From Flavobacterium jejuense (GTDB lineage Bacteria; Bacteroidota; Bacteroidia; Flavobacteriales; Flavobacteriaceae): a stretch of 64,000 bases of DNA. Location: assembly GCF_006491595.2 (NCBI RefSeq), contig NZ_VEVQ02000015.1:41070-105069 (forward strand). The letters run 5' to 3'. The position numbers and the translations under genes were made by a program. This document shows positions 26,353-35,992 of the stretch, in pieces (position 1 is the first letter of the stretch; each line of letters begins with the position of its first letter). Under the pieces are notes generated by a model that worked only from the letters and a program-made list of their open reading frames with translations, ran no database searches and was not told the origin of the DNA.

Positions 26353-28110
26353 TTAAAAATCAAACTTATAATTAGCTCCTAACAAAACCTGAATACCTTG
26401 CACAGGGAAATTTGCCCAACGGTTATATTGTTGGTTTGCTAAATTATTTCCTCTTAAAAAAGCGGTAAGTCGGTCATTGTATTTATAGCCAATATGAGCA
26501 TTCAAATCGAAATAACTATCTAAAGTAACTTCTTGAAGATCAAATTGTGGAGGAAAAACAGCAGCTATACTCTGAACAGAAACTCTATCTTTTCGTTCGC
26601 CAACAAAGAAAATATTGGTTCCAGCATACCACTTATTAGTGATATCAAAATCTAACGTTGCTCCAATATTCAGTTGTGGTAAATTCCAAGCTTCTGACTG
26701 AACATCGGTTGTGTAGTTATTGTAAGTCCCATTAATTCCAAAAGTGACATGCTTTGAGAAATCGGCTTTTATTTCACCAAAAATACTAACTGTTTTTACA
26801 TTGTCATACAATATATCAAATGAATTTCCATTAGTATATCCTTCTTCATTTGCATTTCCGAAAACATATTCATTGCTCACAAATAAGGGTTTATAATCTT
26901 CATTTTTTAATGTTCCTCTAACGTTGAAAGCAACAGAATTAGCTAGTTTACCTTTTACTCCAACATAGATATCGTATTTATTATCTGTTGGAGAAACAAA
27001 AAGTGTTGGAGAAACAAAAGGATTTTGGTCAACAAATTCAGCATAAGAATTTTGGTTTAAACCACCTTCAGCACCAGCATAACCCACTAAAATATCTCCA
27101 ACAATTCTATAAGAAGCCTTTACATTTGGATACACAAATATTTTACTATCACTTTCTCCATTTATTTTTCCAGTTGTGTAGAAAACTCCAACTCCTAAAT
27201 CAACAGATAAATCATCTTGCTGATAAAGAATACTTGGTTTTGTACCAAAAATAATATTACTGTATTTTATTTCATCAATAGCTTGATAATCTTTCTCAAA
27301 TTTACCTCCAACATAGTCCAAAATAAAATTAGCTTTTATTTTTTGCTCCATTACATCTATATCAAAATTTGGTTTTACAAAAAAGCGATTTTCTCCTGAA
27401 CCAAAAGCATCGGAAAATCTTTTGAATTGCAAACTTGCTTCGTTTAAAAAGCTTTTTTCCATACTTAATTTTCCACCTAAAGCAATAGTATTATAAGACT
27501 GTTTTGGATCAATAGCAGCAATTGTAGCTTCATCAAATGCAATAGTTGAAGTTGGCAAACCATACCAATTGTAAATTTGATTTTTAACAGCTAAATCAAC
27601 ATTCCAACTCATATCTCTTTCACGTGAGCCATAAGTTACATCTAAACTTGTATTATAGTACTTATCATCTAACACTACATCTTTTATTCCTCCTTGAGAA
27701 GATAAATGACGAAGCATTCCTCCTACATAACTATTACGACCAAAATTTTCTGTAATAAATAATTCAGCATTTGCTGTAGAAAAGCTTCCGAAACCTAAAG
27801 TTGCGTAATTGCGATATATTTTTTCTCTTTCTGATTTGTCAACAGCAGCAGCTTTTCCTTTTGCAGGTGTAAAAGTTGAAGCCACAGGGAAAGAAAAAAT
27901 ATTATATTTAATTACTTCTTTTTGTGAATTATCTTCATCTTCCATAACTGGTGTTTCTTTTACTTTAAAAGCGTCAGAAATGGTTGGAGAGTAAGCTTTT
28001 ACTATATTAACTACTTCAGATCCAATATTTTCATCTTTTACTTGTGCAAATGAAAACTGAGTCATTATTAAAATGATTACTATTGAAAAATATATTTTGA
28101 ATTTGTTCAT
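26353..28110 (-). CDS. Outer membrane beta-barrel protein, TonB-receptor-like, lacking a clear plug
   Basis: A 585-aa protein with a signal peptide (MNKFKIYFSIVIILIMTQFSFAQ). A short N-terminal segment rich in charged residues is followed by repeated amphipathic beta-strands to a C-terminal LLGANYKFDF. The final 90 residues (DITNKWYAGTNIFFVGERKDR onward) look like the last strands of TonB-dependent receptors. No typical plug sequence or TonB box was recognised, so it may be a barrel used for something other than TonB-driven uptake. The gene follows the 1003-aa TPR gene with a 53-bp gap, and the two are probably co-transcribed. The pairing suggests an envelope complex of unknown role. Confidence 0.75.
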   Translation of the reverse strand: MNKFKIYFSIVIILIMTQFSFAQVKDENIGSEVVNIVKAYSPTISDAFKVKETPVMEDEDNSQKEVIKYNIFSFPVASTFTPAKGKAAAVDKSEREKIYRNYATLGFGSFSTANAELFITENFGRNSYVGGMLRHLSSQGGIKDVVLDDKYYNTSLDVTYGSRERDMSWNVDLAVKNQIYNWYGLPTSTIAFDEATIAAIDPKQSYNTIALGGKLSMEKSFLNEASLQFKRFSDAFGSGENRFFVKPNFDIDVMEQKIKANFILDYVGGKFEKDYQAIDEIKYSNIIFGTKPSILYQQDDLSVDLGVGVFYTTGKINGESDSKIFVYPNVKASYRIVGDILVGYAGAEGGLNQNSYAEFVDQNPFVSPTLFVSPTDNKYDIYVGVKGKLANSVAFNVRGTLKNEDYKPLFVSNEYVFGNANEEGYTNGNSFDILYDNVKTVSIFGEIKADFSKHVTFGINGTYNNYTTDVQSEAWNLPQLNIGATLDFDITNKWYAGTNIFFVGERKDRVSVQSIAAVFPPQFDLQEVTLDSYFDLNAHIGYKYNDRLTAFLRGNNLANQQYNRWANFPVQGIQVLLGANYKFDF

Positions 28111-28163
28111 ATCTAATATTATTTTTAGAATGCTAAAAAATTAGCGTGGTAACTAGTAACGAA

Positions 28164-31100
28164 TTAATTAGTAATTGATGAGTTTGTTTTTGATTCTTCC
28201 GTTTTTATTTTGGCTAATTCTTTTTTAGCTTCTTCTACTACATCTGGATAATCTGTGAAGTTTTTAATCACACTATCTAAAATATACGTAGCTTGGAAAC
28301 TATCCTTTAAACCGTAGAAATTTTTAGCCATAATTACCAATCCTTTTGCTCCATAGTATTTATAACCAGAATAATCTTTTGCTATTTTTTGAACAATTAT
28401 GTTAGATCCTTCAAAGTTACCTTCCTTATTTTTGAAATAAGCGTCATAATAAAGTGCTTCAGCGGCTAATTCTCCTTTAGCGATTTTTAATAAGTCAGAA
28501 TAAGCTTGTTTTGCCTTAGTTTCATCATTATTTTTTATAGCAGAACGAGCTATAATAATTTGTGCATCACTTTTAATTCGGTTATCAATTTTATCATTTG
28601 CTAATACTTTTTCAGCATAAACAACAGCTTGATTATAATTTTCCTTTTCATAATACGATTTCATCAAATTAGATTGAGCATATGTCTTATTTTGAGGGAA
28701 ATCGGCTTCACTTTCAAGACGTTTTAATACAGGGATTGCTTTATTATAATCACTAGCTTTCAAATAAACTTGACATAAACGTGCTAACGCTTGTTCAGTA
28801 AATTCATTTCTAGATTGGTTCACTACGAATTCATAATGTTTAATTGAATTGCTTTCTAATCCATCCGCAAAATACAATTGTGCTAAATAAAAATTAGCGT
28901 TTAAAGCATGAAGTCCATTAGGGAACTTAGCTACATAGCTACTAAAACCTGAAATAGCTTGTTTTGAATTATTTTGTAAAAATTGTTTTTCTGCAGATTC
29001 ATAAGTAGTATTGTCTAAATCAGCATCAGAAACTTCTACAAAACTTAATGTTTTCACCCAATCAGAATACTCATCTACTCTACCATTATCAATATAAATT
29101 AAACGTGCAGTTGAAACAGCCTGTAATGATTCCGGAGAATTTGGAAATTCAGCAGCTACTTTTTTGAATTTAACTAAAGCAGGTTCACTCTTATTGTTAT
29201 TATAATAAATTAACCCTTGTTTTAAAATCGATTTAGAAACATAAGAACTTGTCTTATAATTAGCTATTAACTTATCATAGGTTCCTATTGCTTTCGATTC
29301 ATTTTCAATGTTAACATAAGTATTTCCTAATTCATACAAAGCATCGTCTGCATATTGTGAATTTGGATACGTTTTTACAAATTTCTCTAAATCGTCAATT
29401 TTCTTATCATTTTTACCTACGAAACCGTAACTAATTCCTTTTTGAAAAGCAGCATAATCTGCATTAACACTTTTCATTTCAATTGCTTTATTGTAAGCTT
29501 CCATGGCTGGCCAATATTTAGCTGAAATAAAATTACAATCTCCTAATCTAAGATAAGCATCATTTTTTCTTACATTATCATTTTTTACTTCTGAGATAAA
29601 ATTGGTAAAATGAGTAATGGCACTTTCATATTCTTTTAACTTAAAATAAGAATAAGCCAAATTGTAATTTACATTTATGAATTCTGGTGTTGAAGCAGCT
29701 TCTTTTTCATTTATAAACTGCTTAAAACTAAGCATAGCCTCGTTATACTGATCTAAATTATACTCAGTTTCAGCTTTCCAAAAAGTAGCACGAGCTGTAA
29801 ATTTAGGATCTTTATTTTCAGAAATTGATTTTTTAAATAAAGAAAAAGCATCTTGATAGTTACTATCTGTATATTGTTCTAAGCCTCTATAAAACAATAC
29901 TTTTTGATAAGCCAACTTATTCTCTGGAGTTTTATTCTTTTCTAAAAGAATCAGAGCTTCTTTATAATTCTTAGAAGTGATATAAGAACTAATCAAAAGG
30001 TTATTAATTTCTTGTTTGTTAGGGTTATTAGGATATTTATCCAAATATGCATTTAAAACTTCTGGAACAGATTGATAAGGATTACCAATTTCGTAGCTTA
30101 GTTTAGCATAATTCAAATAGGCATCCTCTTGAATTTTAAGATTGAACTCCATTTCTGAAGCTGTTTTAAAAGCATTTAGAGCTTGTTGTTTTTTATCTGT
30201 ATTTAAATAACTTTCAGCTAAATGATAATAAGCATTTTGTGCAACAAAATCATTTCCATTTATAATTTTATTAAATTGGGCAATTGCATTTTCATAATCT
30301 TTTTGTTGGTAATAAGCATACCCTAATTGATAATAATCAGTATTATTCCATTTCCCTCTTTTTCCTCTGTAATCTAACAGATAGGGTAATGCTTTATCAT
30401 ACTGTTTCAAATTGAAGTAACTTTCTCCAATAATCTTAGACAATTCACTTTTTTCAATGGCATTAGACTTTGGTAATTGTTCCAAACCTAAATCAATTGC
30501 TTTTTGAAATTTCCCCAATTTAAAATTCATATCTGCCTGAAAATAGCCCATTTTTTCCTTGTACTTATCCTTATCCTGTACTTGGTCAAAATATTGATTA
30601 GCATTATCATAATCATCAGTTTCATAAGACATATATCCTAAATAATATTTTGCCTGACTTCCAAAAGTTTTTGAATTAATTACTTTATTAAAATATTTAG
30701 AAGCTTCTGTAGTATTCTTTGCTGTAAAATAAGAATATCCTTTTTGAAAATTATATTTTTCTTGATCTTCATACGACATACTACTCTCATCTACTTTATC
30801 AAACCATTCTAAAGACTTAGCATAACTTCCTTGATCAAAATAATAATGGGCTACTTCTATATAAGCCTGATTTTGTTTTGTACTAGTAGGATAATCTTCC
30901 ACAAATTTTTCAATTAAATCATCTGCTCCCATTTGATTTAAGCGAATAGCACAATTAGCAATATAATAAGCACAATCTGATTGAACTTCCTGATTGGAAA
31001 TTTGATTTTTAATGTTTTCAAATAGAATTTGAGCAGATTGATACTGCTTGTCTTTATACAAAGCAATTGCTCTATCATATTCCTTTAAATCATGCGTGTA

Positions 31101-31175
31101 GATAGACGATTGTTGTGCCAAAATGGTTGGACTTACAAAAAGTAGAAATAAAGAAATTCTTAAGATTTTTATCAT
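28164..31175 (-). CDS. Large TPR-repeat protein, exported, 1003 aa
   Basis: A signal peptide MIKILRISLFLLFVSPTILAQ is followed by more than 20 degenerate tetratricopeptide units for nearly the full length, for example YDKALPYLLDYRGKRG, AIAQFNKIINGND, YDEAMLSFKQFI-like blocks and ADDALYELGNTYVNIENESKAIGTYDKLI. The C-terminus is Lys/Glu-rich. It looks like a periplasmic or outer-membrane scaffold rather than an enzyme; no catalytic motif was found. It lies upstream of the beta-barrel gene on the same strand and is divergent from ftsE. Homologous pairs are conserved in Flavobacteria, as far as I recall, but no function is established. Confidence 0.85.
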   Translation of the reverse strand: MIKILRISLFLLFVSPTILAQQSSIYTHDLKEYDRAIALYKDKQYQSAQILFENIKNQISNQEVQSDCAYYIANCAIRLNQMGADDLIEKFVEDYPTSTKQNQAYIEVAHYYFDQGSYAKSLEWFDKVDESSMSYEDQEKYNFQKGYSYFTAKNTTEASKYFNKVINSKTFGSQAKYYLGYMSYETDDYDNANQYFDQVQDKDKYKEKMGYFQADMNFKLGKFQKAIDLGLEQLPKSNAIEKSELSKIIGESYFNLKQYDKALPYLLDYRGKRGKWNNTDYYQLGYAYYQQKDYENAIAQFNKIINGNDFVAQNAYYHLAESYLNTDKKQQALNAFKTASEMEFNLKIQEDAYLNYAKLSYEIGNPYQSVPEVLNAYLDKYPNNPNKQEINNLLISSYITSKNYKEALILLEKNKTPENKLAYQKVLFYRGLEQYTDSNYQDAFSLFKKSISENKDPKFTARATFWKAETEYNLDQYNEAMLSFKQFINEKEAASTPEFINVNYNLAYSYFKLKEYESAITHFTNFISEVKNDNVRKNDAYLRLGDCNFISAKYWPAMEAYNKAIEMKSVNADYAAFQKGISYGFVGKNDKKIDDLEKFVKTYPNSQYADDALYELGNTYVNIENESKAIGTYDKLIANYKTSSYVSKSILKQGLIYYNNNKSEPALVKFKKVAAEFPNSPESLQAVSTARLIYIDNGRVDEYSDWVKTLSFVEVSDADLDNTTYESAEKQFLQNNSKQAISGFSSYVAKFPNGLHALNANFYLAQLYFADGLESNSIKHYEFVVNQSRNEFTEQALARLCQVYLKASDYNKAIPVLKRLESEADFPQNKTYAQSNLMKSYYEKENYNQAVVYAEKVLANDKIDNRIKSDAQIIIARSAIKNNDETKAKQAYSDLLKIAKGELAAEALYYDAYFKNKEGNFEGSNIIVQKIAKDYSGYKYYGAKGLVIMAKNFYGLKDSFQATYILDSVIKNFTDYPDVVEEAKKELAKIKTEESKTNSSITN

Positions 31176-31310
31176 TTCGATTGGTTTTAATAGACTTCAA
31201 AGATAAGATTATCTAAAAGTATTAACGAAGCACATTAACATATTATTGTAATAATTTATAAACAAGTTTTTATAATAATTATTAATTTTTCAATGAAATA
31301 GATTTTAAAT

Positions 31311-31341
31311 TTTGAAAGCGAGTAGTAAGTTCTTACTTTTA
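31311..31341 (+). promoter_or_regulatory. Bacteroidota promoter (TTTG-N19-TACTTTTA) for ftsE and following genes
   Basis: TTTG at 31311-31314 and TACTTTTA at 31334-31341 differ from the consensus TTTG-N19-21-TAnnTTTG at one base. The start of ftsE lies 22 bp downstream. Confidence 0.55.
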
Positions 31342-31363
31342 CTGCATAAAACTTTTGTAAACC

Positions 31364-32047
31364 ATGTCACAAAGTATTCTTTCATTAAAAGATATTTCTA
31401 TTTTTCAAGAAAAAAATCCAGTTTTAACTAATGTTAACCTAGAAGTTAAAAATGGGGAATTTATTTATTTAATAGGTAAAACTGGAGCTGGGAAAAGTAG
31501 TTTTTTAAAAACACTTTATGCGGATTTACCTTTAAGTATGGGAGAAGGAACTATTGTAGATTATGATTTACGAGATTTAAAAGAGAAAGATATTCCCTAT
31601 CTAAGAAGAAAACTAGGTGTTGTTTTTCAAGATTTTAAATTATTACCTGATAGAAATGTAAAGGAAAATCTTCTTTTTGTTTTAAAAGCTACAGGATGGA
31701 CAGTTGCTGAAGAAATGAATGTAAAAATTGAAGAAGTATTGAATAAAGTGGGAATGATAAATTACCAATCAAAAATGCCACATCAGTTATCTGGTGGAGA
31801 ACAACAGCGAATAGCAATTGCAAGAGCTCTATTGAATAATCCTGAATTAATTTTAGCTGATGAACCAACTGGTAACTTAGACCCACAAACTAGTGTTGAA
31901 GTTATGGATGTATTGAGAAAAATTAATAGCTCTGGAAAAACTATTATTATGGCAACGCATGACTATGCCTTATTATTGAAATTTCCTGCTAAGACCTTAA
32001 AATTTGAAAGTGGGAAAGTATTTGAAGTAGTACAAAGAACTGTATAA
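31364..32047 (+). CDS. ftsE: Cell-division ABC transporter ATP-binding protein FtsE
   Basis: A 227-aa ABC ATPase with Walker A GKTGAGKS (residues 38-45), signature LSGGEQQR (142-149), Walker B ELILADE (161-167) and switch His199 in MATHD. The FtsE-typical FQDFKLLPDRNVKENL segment and the short length fit the FtsE family, which partners with FtsX to regulate cell-wall hydrolases at division. FtsX is not next to it here. The gene's stop overlaps by one base the start of a glycosyltransferase gene, so the polysaccharide genes that follow may be read from the ftsE promoter. Confidence 0.9.
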   Translation: MSQSILSLKDISIFQEKNPVLTNVNLEVKNGEFIYLIGKTGAGKSSFLKTLYADLPLSMGEGTIVDYDLRDLKEKDIPYLRRKLGVVFQDFKLLPDRNVKENLLFVLKATGWTVAEEMNVKIEEVLNKVGMINYQSKMPHQLSGGEQQRIAIARALLNNPELILADEPTGNLDPQTSVEVMDVLRKINSSGKTIIMATHDYALLLKFPAKTLKFESGKVFEVVQRTV

Positions 32048-32943
32048 TGCTATCAATTTTAGTTCCTACATATAATTACAATACTTATCCTTTAGTTTTG
32101 GAATTAAAAGAGCAAGCCGATTTATTATCTATCGATTATGAAATTTTAGTTCAAGATGACTTTAGCTCATTATTTATTGAAGAAAATTCTAAAATAAATG
32201 AATTAGAGAACTGTTCGTTTGAAATTAATAAAGAAAATTTAGGTAGAGGAAAAAATATTAATTTACTAAATTCAAAAGCTAAATATGAAAATGTTCTTAT
32301 AATGGAAGCTGACTCATTTCCAGAAAAAAAAGAATATTTAGAAATTCTAATCTCAAATATTAATCAGAATACAAAAATAATATTTGGAGGTGTTATTTAT
32401 CCTAAAAAGAAACCTAATAAAGAAAAAGTATTAAGATGGAAATATGGGACTTATCGAGAAACTAAAAGTTTAATTGAAAGAAAAAAAAACCCGTATAGTT
32501 TTGTTTTTTCATGGAATTTACTATTAAAAAAAGAAATTATTTCTAATAACCCTTTTAAAACAAGTATCAAACACTATGGTTATGAAGATTTAATCTTTAT
32601 TAACGATTTAAGGAGAAGTAATACAGAAATCCTCCATATAGAAAATCACTTAATTCATTACAATTTTGAATCAAATTTGACTTTTATAAAAAAGACTGAA
32701 ACTGCAATTACTATGCTCAATCAATTAATTACAAATGGTGAATTAAACTATATCGACACAAAAATAACTAAAGCTTATCGCTCTTTAAAATTCTTTCATT
32801 TAGAAACTATTTTTATATTTTTATTTAAAAAAATTTCTAATTCATTAGTAACAAATCTTAATTCATTAAATCCAAATTTGATTCAATTTGATTTATATAA
32901 ACTAGGTTATTTTTGTTTACTAAATAAAAAGAAAAATGTATAG
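32047..32943 (+). CDS. Glycosyltransferase family 2
   Basis: A 298-aa GT-A fold transferase. It begins with ILVPTYNYNTYPLVLELKEQ, the typical GT2 start, followed by EILVQDDFSS, whose DD residues would bind the nucleotide. The NIN LLNSKAKY..VLIMEADSFP segment contains the DxD-like acidic site. No membrane helix is evident. The donor and acceptor sugars cannot be told from sequence. It overlaps ftsE by one base (TAATG) and overlaps the next methyltransferase gene by 8 bp. It is the first gene of the surface-polysaccharide region. Confidence 0.85.
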   Translation: MLSILVPTYNYNTYPLVLELKEQADLLSIDYEILVQDDFSSLFIEENSKINELENCSFEINKENLGRGKNINLLNSKAKYENVLIMEADSFPEKKEYLEILISNINQNTKIIFGGVIYPKKKPNKEKVLRWKYGTYRETKSLIERKKNPYSFVFSWNLLLKKEIISNNPFKTSIKHYGYEDLIFINDLRRSNTEILHIENHLIHYNFESNLTFIKKTETAITMLNQLITNGELNYIDTKITKAYRSLKFFHLETIFIFLFKKISNSLVTNLNSLNPNLIQFDLYKLGYFCLLNKKKNV

Positions 32944-33688
32944 TAGAATAAAAAATAGCATTGTTAAAATTGTACCAAAAAAAATACTTTTTAAAATAGA
33001 GCCCTATTTAAGAGAATTGTATTCAATTAATAAAAAAGGTAACAATCATTTCTGTAATATTTGCTATTTTAAAAACACAAATTGGATTATATTACAAAAT
33101 AAAGATAATTTATGTCCAAATTGTGGAAGCCTATCAAGAGATAGAAGGTTATATAAGATTATTTCTGAAAATTATTTAAAAAAAGACCTTGGTATTTTAG
33201 ATTTTTCACCTTCACGAAGTTTATTTCGAAAATGGAAAAAAGAAAAAAACATTAACTATACAGCATCGGACTTATCTGGCGATTTTATTGCTGATGTAAA
33301 ATTTAACATTACCAATATTAATCAAAGAGATAATAAATATAATTTAATAATTTGTTTTCATATTCTAGAGCATGTAATTGATGACATAAAAGCTATGAAA
33401 GAGCTCTATAGAATTTTAACCAATGAAGGAACTCTACTAATACAAACACCTTTTAAAGAAGGAGACATCTACGAAGATTATTCTATAATTTCAGAAATTG
33501 AAAGATTAAAACATTTTGGACAAGAAGATCATGTAAGAATTTATTCAATTGAAGGATTAAAAGATCGATTAGAAAGTATAGGTTTTTCAATTAAAGTCCT
33601 TAATTTTAGAAAAGATGATTATTATGGATTCTCAGAAAATGAAACCATATTAATAGCAAAAAAAAAGTTATGCCTTTATTTTCAGTAA
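32936..33688 (+). CDS. SAM-dependent methyltransferase with N-terminal zinc-ribbon-like motif
   Basis: A 250-aa class I methyltransferase. Residues 35-70 carry a CNIC...CPNCGSLSRDRRL pattern, a two-pair cysteine knuckle found in front of some sugar-locus methyltransferases. The Rossmann domain follows with ILDFSPSR (motif I variant), YTASDLSGDF (motif II acid) and CFHILEHVIDDIKAMKELYRIL, the usual post-II helix of the Methyltransf_11/23 type. The substrate is probably a glycan or lipid-linked sugar, given its place between two glycosyltransferases. The chemical target is unknown. It overlaps the next gene by 19 bp. Confidence 0.82.
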   Translation: MYSRIKNSIVKIVPKKILFKIEPYLRELYSINKKGNNHFCNICYFKNTNWIILQNKDNLCPNCGSLSRDRRLYKIISENYLKKDLGILDFSPSRSLFRKWKKEKNINYTASDLSGDFIADVKFNITNINQRDNKYNLIICFHILEHVIDDIKAMKELYRILTNEGTLLIQTPFKEGDIYEDYSIISEIERLKHFGQEDHVRIYSIEGLKDRLESIGFSIKVLNFRKDDYYGFSENETILIAKKKLCLYFQ

Positions 33689-34605
33689 TAATACCAGTTT
33701 ACAATAAAGTCAATTATATCGAGGAAACTTTAAAAAGTGTCCTTGAGCAACGATTTACTGATTATGAAATTATAATTATAGATGATGGTTCAACAGATTC
33801 AAGTTTGGAAATTATCAATCAATTTTTAGATAATAGAATTTGTATCTACAAGCAAGAAAATAAAGGAGTGGCAGCTGCAAGAAATTTTGGTATTGAAAAA
33901 TCTAAAGGAAAACTAATTGCTTTTTTAGACGCTGACGATTATTGGTTTCCAAATCATTTAGAAGAAATCGTAAAATTATATCATGATTTTCCAAATTGTG
34001 GAATGTATTGTAATTTATATAGAATTAAAACTGCGAAGAAATATTTTCAAAAAATTTCGTTTAGAGGAATTGAAAAAGACTTCAGAGGAATTGTTATCAA
34101 TTATTTTTATTCTAACAAACCTTTTCGAATTTCTTGGACTTCTGCCACAGCTGTACCAAAGTATGTGTTAGAATTTTACAATGGATTTAATTCTTCTGTA
34201 ACTATTGGTGAAGACATAGAATTATGGACAAAAATAGGAATTAAATACCCTGTTGCTTTATCAAATAAAATTACAGCAATTTATAATTTTATTGTTCCTC
34301 AAAGTCTATCAAAACAAAATATTAACACGATGTCTTTAATGAATTTTGAACAATTTAAAGAAGAAGAAATTAAAAATAAATACTTAAAAGAATTTTTAGA
34401 TATATATAAGTTTTTTTATGCTATTCAATTTAAATCCATTGGAAAAACTAAACGAGCGAAAAAATTATTTAACAGCATTAACAAAAAAAACATAGGAATT
34501 CAAAATCAAATTTTATTTTCTTTACCCTCTTTTTTTCTAAAATTACTCTATTCTTTTAAGCGAAAATTAAAAACTATAGGAATTGAGTTCTCTACATATA
34601 ATTAA
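33670..34605 (+). CDS. Glycosyltransferase family 2
   Basis: A 311-aa transferase beginning SVIIPVYNKVNYIEETLKSV, with IIIDDGSTDSS and the conserved AAARNFGIEKSKGKLIAFLDADDYW block, which has the DAD metal-binding site. The C-terminal part contains a WTSATAVPKYVL loop and SVTIGEDIELWTKIG, the GT2 catalytic ED region. The last 20 residues are basic and could contact the membrane. It ends convergently with the minus-strand methyltransferase gene, overlapping it by four bases at the stop codons. The sugar substrate is unknown. Confidence 0.88.
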   Translation: MPLFSVIIPVYNKVNYIEETLKSVLEQRFTDYEIIIIDDGSTDSSLEIINQFLDNRICIYKQENKGVAAARNFGIEKSKGKLIAFLDADDYWFPNHLEEIVKLYHDFPNCGMYCNLYRIKTAKKYFQKISFRGIEKDFRGIVINYFYSNKPFRISWTSATAVPKYVLEFYNGFNSSVTIGEDIELWTKIGIKYPVALSNKITAIYNFIVPQSLSKQNINTMSLMNFEQFKEEEIKNKYLKEFLDIYKFFYAIQFKSIGKTKRAKKLFNSINKKNIGIQNQILFSLPSFFLKLLYSFKRKLKTIGIEFSTYN

Positions 34606-35597
34606 TTTTTTAGTTTATAAACTCCAAAAATCGCATCACTCTTTATATTATTTTCTTCTAAAAAATTTTCTTCTTCATTAACTATATATTTAATCAAATC
34701 TTTTGTTTCCTTCTTTTTATTTAAAAAATTATGTGCTATTCCTTTAAAAAGAGGTTGAATAACATTCCATCCTAACTTTTTTTCCTCTAATATATCAAAA
34801 TTATTATGTAAAGCACTTTGCAAGTTTTCTGAATCCGGAGCTTCTGAAGGATCTACAGCAAACATTCTTAAAATTCCTGGTCGATAAACTTTCTTTTTTA
34901 TATAATTAATTTTTTGAAATTTTTTAAATTTTTTTGGTAGTTTTTTTAAAATATCATTACATTTTTTTATTTGATTATTTTTCCATTGTAGTCTATTAGG
35001 TCCACAATATTCAAAAACTACTAAAACTCCATTTTCATTCAAAATAGGTTTTATATTATTTCTAAGAAATGTATTAATTTTCTCAAAATGATGCAAACTT
35101 GAATCAAATAGTATTATATCAAATTTTTCATTTTTAAAATCAACTTTAGAAAAATCAGAACTTATGTATGTAATTTTCTTATTTTCTTCTTCTGATTTAT
35201 TTTTAGCTATTTTTATACTTTCATTAGAAATATCAATTCCTATAACGTTTTGAAAATGTAAATACTCGCAAAAATTTCGCTCATGAAGTCCTTCACCACA
35301 ACCAATTGAGAGTAAGCTTATCTTTTTCTTATCTGAAAAGTATTTTTTTGAAACATACTCTTCATAAGATACGTTTTCATTTCCCGAAATAGTTTTATTC
35401 CAATGATTTCTTATTTCTGGAATGACCCAAAAATCTGATTCATTAACATAATTATCCCATTTTGAAGAAACTTTATCACTATAATTTAACTTTGTAAGTT
35501 TAAAAAAAATAGCTTTAAACCCTTTTTCCTTTATTTTCAAATACAAATCAATAAAATCTCCAAATGTTATTAAAGAAGTTTTTTTATTAATAAACAT
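34602..35597 (-). CDS. Class I SAM-dependent methyltransferase, 331 aa
   Basis: The SAM-binding motif SLLSIGCGEGLHERNF is followed by VIGIDIS, an acidic motif II, ITYISSDFSKVDF and FDIILFDSSLHHFE, all in the order of Methyltransf_25-type enzymes. The first 90 residues include a YVNESDFWVIPEIRNHWNKTI segment. The substrate is not predictable but is probably a sugar or lipid-linked intermediate, because it is the last gene of a minus-strand unit containing FdtA-like and GT4 genes. It starts at the base where the FdtA-like gene ends, so the two are coupled. Confidence 0.82.
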   Translation of the reverse strand: MFINKKTSLITFGDFIDLYLKIKEKGFKAIFFKLTKLNYSDKVSSKWDNYVNESDFWVIPEIRNHWNKTISGNENVSYEEYVSKKYFSDKKKISLLSIGCGEGLHERNFCEYLHFQNVIGIDISNESIKIAKNKSEEENKKITYISSDFSKVDFKNEKFDIILFDSSLHHFEKINTFLRNNIKPILNENGVLVVFEYCGPNRLQWKNNQIKKCNDILKKLPKKFKKFQKINYIKKKVYRPGILRMFAVDPSEAPDSENLQSALHNNFDILEEKKLGWNVIQPLFKGIAHNFLNKKKETKDLIKYIVNEEENFLEENNIKSDAIFGVYKLKN

Positions 35598-35992
35598 TAC
35601 TTTTTACTTTTTAAAAATTCATTAAAATCTCTAATATAATCTTCTTCTTCAAAAACTTCTGAGGCAATAACCAAACAAACAGAACCAGATGAAAAATTAT
35701 TTAATTCTCTCCAAACACCATTCTCAATTAATAATCCTTCATAAGGTTTGCTTAATGTAATACATTTGGTCGTCTTTCCATCATTAACTATAACATCAAA
35801 ACTACCTGAAAGAGCTACTAAGAACTCTTTTGTTTCTTTATGTGAATGTCCTCCTCTTTCAGCACCAGCAGGAACGTCATATAAATAATACACTCTTTTT
35901 ATATCAAAAGGCACTATCTCCTTTTCAATAACAGACAAATTACCTCTTTTATCTTCTATTTTTGGTATCTCAATAAATTTTATTTTATTCAT
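35597..35992 (-). CDS. fdtA: FdtA/QdtA-like sugar 3,4-ketoisomerase (WxcM-like cupin)
   Basis: From the ATG at 35992 this is 131 aa; an in-frame ATG at 36010 is less likely because the 35992 start forms an ATGA overlap with the preceding gene. It is a single-domain cupin with DKRGNLSVIE, IKRVYYLYDVPAGAERGGHSHK and a VCLVIASEVFEEEDYIRD C-terminus, all of which are diagnostic of the FdtA/WxcM group. The family interconverts the 4-keto and 3-keto forms of dTDP-6-deoxyglucose, feeding a PLP aminotransferase. The matching aminotransferase is encoded at 43228-44367. Which epimer is made cannot be read from sequence. Confidence 0.86.
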   Translation of the reverse strand: MNKIKFIEIPKIEDKRGNLSVIEKEIVPFDIKRVYYLYDVPAGAERGGHSHKETKEFLVALSGSFDVIVNDGKTTKCITLSKPYEGLLIENGVWRELNNFSSGSVCLVIASEVFEEEDYIRDFNEFLKSKK

